Shown here: one piece after another, positions 60,601-64,000 of the stretch
How the letters are laid out: each line of letters begins with the position of its first letter
Numbering within the stretch: position 1 is the first letter of the stretch
DNA from: Trogon surrucura
Taxonomy: Eukaryota; Chordata; Aves; Trogoniformes; Trogonidae
Length of the DNA: 64,000 bases
Assembly: GCA_020746105.1 (NCBI GenBank)
Contig: CM036618.1
Location: 96,962,122-97,026,121, forward strand
Direction of reading: 5' to 3'
Translations under genes and position numbers: made by a program
Notes under the pieces: generated by a model
What the model saw: the letters and a program-made list of their open reading frames with translations, nothing else
Databases searched by the model: none
What the model was told of the DNA's origin: nothing

Positions 60601-63600
60601 ATAACCATCTGGTATAAATCACTCTGATTCCTTTGACTTCAATAATATTATAATGCTCAAAGCCAGTTAAGTAATCTTACCCAATGACTAAGGAATATTT
60701 AATCATTTTCACTTAAAGCTGGCAATACTGTTAGCTTTAAGTTTCCAACCAGAGGCAGAGTAGAGCAGAACAAAAAATACTTCTACACAATGCAAAAAGG
60801 AAAAAGAGGCATTGTTTCAGCTCAGCCTGAAACCTTTTAGCTCAAATTACAATGAAAAGGGCTAAACTTACAAATGCTTTTAACTTTTCTTCAAAACCCC
60901 CTCAACGAGCAGGGCAAGGGGGGAGATGGAGATGGGGCAAATCTCTCGGTACTGTGTGAAAATGAAAAGGCAAAGTTTTGTTTGGAAAACACTAAAATTA
61001 ATTTAAGGAACAACAAAGAATTATTTTTTTTTAAAAAAAAAGAACAAGAGGGCATGTTCTACTCTCTGTGATGGGTTATGCTTCAAAAACCCACCTTTCC
61101 AGGCTCACTATGACCTGGTGAGGGGAGGGTAACAGAAACACACCCTTTCAGGCAGTAGCTGGTTTGTACTTACTGTGACAACAGGAGCAGCTGCAAGGGA
61201 ACCTCACAACCCCATTCATCTCAGCTGCTCTGCTTTCAGAGTTGGTCCCACATCTTTGATAACTCTGCAGCATGAAACAGCCTAGTAGCAACCTAACAGC
61301 AGCAAACCTAGGAACTCCGGAGAGAACCTGCCTTTCTGCAGCTGAGCTGTGGCTGATAAAGCCATCGATTAACATGCAGAGTACGGGATGTCCCTATACG
61401 TCATGGTCAGTACATTTTATCAATACAAAAAAGCAAAAACTGCAGTTTTTTAAGTTTGGATAAAACAATCTCCCACCTTTTAGAGGTTGCTGTGGATTGG
61501 ATTTACTCAAAGTGTCATGAGCTCTTGCCTCTAGGGAAAACATACCCAGTGCTCAAACGACTTTTGGCTGCTCCTCAGTATCGCTTGACAAAGGTTTTGC
61601 TCCTACCAAAATAATGAGTTTTTTGTAGATGCTACATAGCCTGACGGTGACCAGAAGGAGGATACTCATACCAGGGCAGGGACTGTGCAAACCCTGAGGG
61701 AGTCTGTCCCTTAAAACCATCTGGATTCAGCAGATGCAAAACCCTCAAGTGCAGCAATAGGAGCTTGGCATTGCCTATTTCTTTCTAAAAGCAGAGCTTA
61801 ATACCTTCTCACAGCTGGTGCCTGGGTGGTATCAGCCATCTAGAATTTCCGCTTCTTTCTAAGAACTTCGTTTTACCAGTTACATTTTCATTTGCTCTTC
61901 ACAGTTAGAAAGCAAGTGAAAATCAAGACTGAAGTCTGCTACAGGATTCTCCAAATGGCACTTCCCATTTGACCGCTACCCTCTCCTCTCTAATTTTGTT
62001 GCCAGGTGTTTATCTACATAACAGATGGATGTGATAATGCCTTTCCAGAGCTGTTTTCTGACAAGGAATTTCAGTTTGAGGTGACTTGTGCGAAGTCCCA
62101 GCAGGACTGATCCTGAGAAATGTTCACTAGCGGAGCAGCTGGCTCTCCTGGAAGAAAGAGACCATAATCTTTAATGTGTGAGGCCAGCAAAGACAAAAGC
62201 ACCAGCCATTTGGCCCTAGGAGACCCTGATTTTCAGTAGGAAACAAGTAAAACTCTGCATCATCTTTGAGACATAAAAGTCACATCTATTCATTCATTAA
62301 ATAGATTTCACCTTAAACTAAATGGGAATCACCCAATTCAAGAACAGATTTGTGTTAGCTGGATAGAGAACTTAAAGGTCTCTTCCTTTTTTGGTGTTTT
62401 GTTTGTGTGTTTGTTTCTTGGTGAGGTTTTTTTTTCAATTTGGGGGGTTTTGGTGGCGTTTTGTTGGTTTGGGTCTTTTTGCTTTACTAACAAGCTTTAG
62501 AGAATGGCTCAGCTGTAGCCCAAGGTATTTTATAATCATTTTCTAGTATAAAGAGATATTCTAAGTCCCATACATGGGGACCAGAAGGGAAAGGAAAACC
62601 GAGAAAGTACTAGAACAAAAGAAATGAGAAGGCTGTCACCCTTCCAAAGCTTTCAGATATATAAAGCAATATAAATTCAGTGCTTGTCCTGGCTCCACAA
62701 AATATGCCTTGCTTGGGAGCATTAGTTTTACTACTCAGTTTTCAGATGTGGGGGGCTATCCCAGCAGAGTGCAAAGATCATCCAGCAAACATCTGCCCAC
62801 CTGGGGAATAACACCCCCAAATATGCCTGATCTCTGTGTGCATTAGACACTGAACAACTGCAGAATCAGATGTTTTCCAAAAGGCTGAAGCAATTTAACT
62901 AGTTATCATATCTTCACAAATGTCATGTCTATAGTATTTCTGGTTGTCTTTTACTGTAGTCTTACACTTTGCTTCTCCTGTGAAGACTTCGTTGTATGTG
63001 CTTTTACCACCCTTTTACCCCACATTTATGCAAAGGGAGACAAGTGACATTTCCTCGCAGTTGATCTTATCCATATTTATACCTATGCGAATTTTGATAC
63101 AAGACTTTCTCTATCTCTTCCCTTTTCCCAATACAAAGATCCTGTAAGGAAGAGTCCCAAGAAAAAGTCTGAAAATTTGTTATAGTGACTCACATTTATT
63201 GTGCTCCATCCAGACTTTTCTTATATAAGGCTGAGTCACTCATTAGCCGGACCTTTGCAAAGAAAGAAGAAAATAAGGGTGTTTTTTTTACAACAGGCAT
63301 TCAAGTCTCATTTTTTTTCTGTAATAGCAACACAGATTAGGGCTTCATCAGAATTTTGATTTAATTTCCTATGGCTTCCCCCTTTTTTTTTTTTAGTATT
63401 TCTTTTATACTGCAGCATCCTCAGGCCACTGAACTGACTTGGGTTTTAGGCTGCCAGGCAATACATTTTCAGGTGTAACTGGCTCTTTGGAACATCTTCC
63501 ATTTCACGTGGTCTAGACATTTCATGTTTATTTTCCAAAGCCCCAAAAACACATATGTCACCGAGATGTATTTTTCTCCCTATGCCTATGAATTCTGTTG

Positions 63601-64000
63601 TTTGAAAGGTTATTGCTAGTTTAGACCTCCGACTTGCATTGCCTTATATACAGCTATCACCCCACTAGCTGCCTAGCCTGCCTCAAACAGAGCAGATGGG
63701 TGCATCTGCTAATTTGCTGTGAACCCCAAAAAATCTCCCGAGGGCTGTGATTCCTGCAAAACTCCTCCCCAGATCTTTTCTGCCCAGTTCTGTGAATCGA
63801 ACACGTTTTAAACAAAATGTTAGGGTACCTCTGCGTCTGATCAAACCTTATTGTGGTCGATCACTTTATGTGGAATTAGATTAAATTGTCATCTTTACAC
63901 TATTCTTAATATTTTTGTTTCATCTTTTAGGTTCAGAGCACTCATGTTTTCAGTGGAGAAAAGAAAATTGTAGTCCACAGTATAGTTCCCTAGACTCACT
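54625..64000. other. gene-free intergenic stretch to the right edge
   Basis: About 9.4 kb, AT-rich and without a recognised interspersed repeat. Small items: a 16-base tandem repeat near 55,376-55,407 (GAAGAACTATTCAGGA twice), a G/T-rich tract at about 62,385-62,480, and an AP-1 motif pair at 63,186-63,238. In human the next gene on this side of MCFD2 is SOCS5, which has a single large coding exon; no such frame occurs here. Long frames at 58,873-59,301 and 60,036-60,503 have no recognisable domain. Confidence 0.55.
63186..63238. promoter_or_regulatory. pair of AP-1/MARE-type motifs around a TATATAAGG
   Basis: TGACTCA at 63,186-63,192 and TGAGTCA at 63,232-63,238, both perfect AP-1 consensus sites, 46 bases apart, with TATATAAGG just before the second. 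This could be a distal enhancer; there is no adjacent exon to support a promoter. Confidence 0.3.

Noticed and set aside
61148-61375. Minus-strand exon ending at a good CACAGTAAGT donor
   Set aside because: No convincing acceptor or partner exon was found, and single donor-like motifs are common by chance.
1-64000. CRISPR arrays, operons, rRNA or tRNA genes
   Set aside because: No regularly spaced direct repeats and no recognisable tRNA or rRNA sequence; the window is vertebrate nuclear DNA.

Overview
This window looks like a bird nuclear genome, most likely not a galliform. The gene order TTC7A / MCFD2 head to head is the one known from the human 2p21 region. The interspersed repeats are almost all CR1 LINEs whose 3' ends carry the short ATTCTGTG-type terminal repeats typical of birds and reptiles. 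Two further repeats match, from memory, avian endogenous-retrovirus LTR families. No bacterial-type features (operons, CRISPR, ribosome binding sites) are expected or seen.

Region by region. 1-10,921 (minus strand) is the 5' end of TTC7A: coding exon 1 (10,768-10,921), exon 2 (7,840-8,003), exon 3 (5,161-5,329), then intron 3 running off the left edge. 10,150-11,700 is a strongly GC- and CpG-rich island that holds the shared promoter. 11,340-14,374 (plus strand) is MCFD2, complete: a probable non-coding first exon and three coding exons (12,134-12,273; 12,968-13,127; 14,243-14,374) encoding a 143-residue secretory-pathway EF-hand protein. From 14,375 to 64,000 lies a probable MCFD2 3' UTR and then about 48 kb with no recognisable protein gene. 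That stretch holds six CR1 pieces (one very old and long, one young with a 278-codon uninterrupted reverse-transcriptase tail), two LTR fossils, an ancient unclassified repeat, an ATAAT microsatellite, and unique AT-rich sequence that may carry distal regulatory elements.

How the genes relate: TTC7A (scaffold of the plasma-membrane PI4KA lipid-kinase complex) and MCFD2 (calcium-binding partner of LMAN1 in ER-to-Golgi export of coagulation factors V and VIII) share a divergent promoter of about 0.4 kb but are not known to act together. The promoter shows GC boxes, a CCAAT box, ACGT-core elements and a YY1-type motif over the TTC7A start codon, which is housekeeping-like architecture.

I found no convincing new biological system. 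The most gene-like unexplained object is a possible terminal exon at 41,215-41,346 encoding a membrane helix with a short polar tail, followed 71 bases later by a canonical polyadenylation signal. All names rest on reading the sequence against remembered protein and repeat families; no search was run.
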